Assembly (NCBI GenBank): GCA_019694135.1
Contig: JAIBCM010000001.1
Coordinates: 1 to 64,000, forward strand
Direction of reading: 5' to 3'
Source: Verrucomicrobiia bacterium
Lineage (GTDB): Bacteria > Verrucomicrobiota > Verrucomicrobiia > JADLBR01 > JAIBCM01
DNA length: 64,000 nt
The notes under the pieces: model-generated
Database searches by the model: none
What the model saw: the letters and a program-made list of their open reading frames with translations, nothing else
Told to the model about the DNA's origin: nothing
Shown here: piece after piece, positions 63,777 through 64,000 of the stretch
How positions within the stretch are numbered: position 1 is the first letter of the stretch
Layout of the letters: each line of letters opens with the position of its first letter
Translations under genes and position numbers: made by a program

Positions 63777-64000
63777 GTGTATATAGAATCTTTTATTAAC
63801 AAAATTCTTAGTTATAAAAAGGCACGTCCCCTAATAGCAAAGATCTGGCGCTATATAATGCCCTCATTCCTTGTAAAAAGACGAGTTTTTGGTTTAAAGA
63901 TGTGTTTTGACTCGAGAGATCACCCTTTTTTTTGGTATACGACAACAGAATTTTTCGAACAACTTGAAAATGTTCCGGCTATCTTCAACTCATTTCATGG
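63777..64000 (+). CDS. partial protein of unknown family (N-terminal fragment)
   Basis: A frame opens after a stop at 63732-63734, with GTG 63777 as the first plausible start, and runs off the right edge (about 74 residues). The visible part has a basic region (YKKARPLIAKIWRYIMP, KRRVFGLKM) and then DSRDHPFFWYTTTEFFEQ. The latter faintly recalls FkbM-type methyltransferases, but the evidence is too short to name it. It is divergent from the YfhO-like gene. Confidence 0.5.
   Translation, partial: MYIESFINKILSYKKARPLIAKIWRYIMPSFLVKRRVFGLKMCFDSRDHPFFWYTTTEFFEQLENVPAIFNSFH

Overview
The window is about 42% GC (by eye) and very densely coded. It reads as the chromosome of a Gram-negative aerobe, most likely a Verrucomicrobiota or other PVC-superphylum bacterium. 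This is inferred from gene content: an alternative complex III with a caa3-type oxidase, the futalosine route to menaquinone, an Mla/MCE lipid transporter, a eukaryote-type UDP-glucose pyrophosphorylase, an orphan type II pseudopilin and many FG-GAP or coiled-coil proteins. No 16S gene is present, so the placement is tentative. I see no phage, insertion sequence or CRISPR array.

Layout. 0-5.3 kb: a tRNA-Ser, then rimO-pgsA-acnA and a tiny DUF1328 gene on the plus strand. 5.4-6.7 kb: a coiled-coil orphan and rnpB with its own promoter and terminator. 6.8-12.3 kb: a PHP phosphatase facing a minus-strand run rplS-rnhB-yraN-(structured spacer)-mlaE-mlaF-mlaD-ispD. 12.4-16.1 kb: accessory genes (HExxH protein, HupE, ApaG, a BrnT/BrnA-like toxin-antitoxin pair, a pseudopilin). 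16.2-24.4 kb: sugar kinase, SDR protein, MBOAT, UDP-glucose pyrophosphorylase, MFS, trmD, acyltransferase and a TPR protein. 24.4-28.2 kb: a menaquinone operon (mqnP-mqnE-mqnA-mqnC). 28.3-33.7 kb: proS, small exported proteins, serS, an AllA-like gene and an overlapping tRNA-Arg.

33.7-51.7 kb is one minus-strand respiratory block: actA-B-C-D-E-F, a small membrane protein, a CcoN-like and a CcoO-like protein, a monoheme cytochrome, a cupredoxin-like protein, coxA-C-D, two small membrane proteins, coxB, ctaA and ctaB. Menaquinol made by the mqn pathway would be oxidised by alternative complex III. Electrons would then pass through cytochrome c or the copper protein to the heme-A oxidase, whose heme is made by CtaA/CtaB. 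The CcoN-like protein has lost five of the six metal-binding histidines expected of an oxidase, so it probably has a structural or other role.

51.9-64 kb: an FG-GAP protein, thrB, an M20 amidohydrolase, then four consecutive alanine-rich coiled-coil genes of unknown function and a YfhO-like membrane protein. The four genes fall into two alternating types (2-1-2-1), as if a two-gene cassette had duplicated. A fifth, more distant relative lies at 5.4-6.2 kb. This family is the best candidate for an undescribed system here.

Convergent genes often share a 4-base overlap (TTAA or TTAG) that supplies both stop codons.
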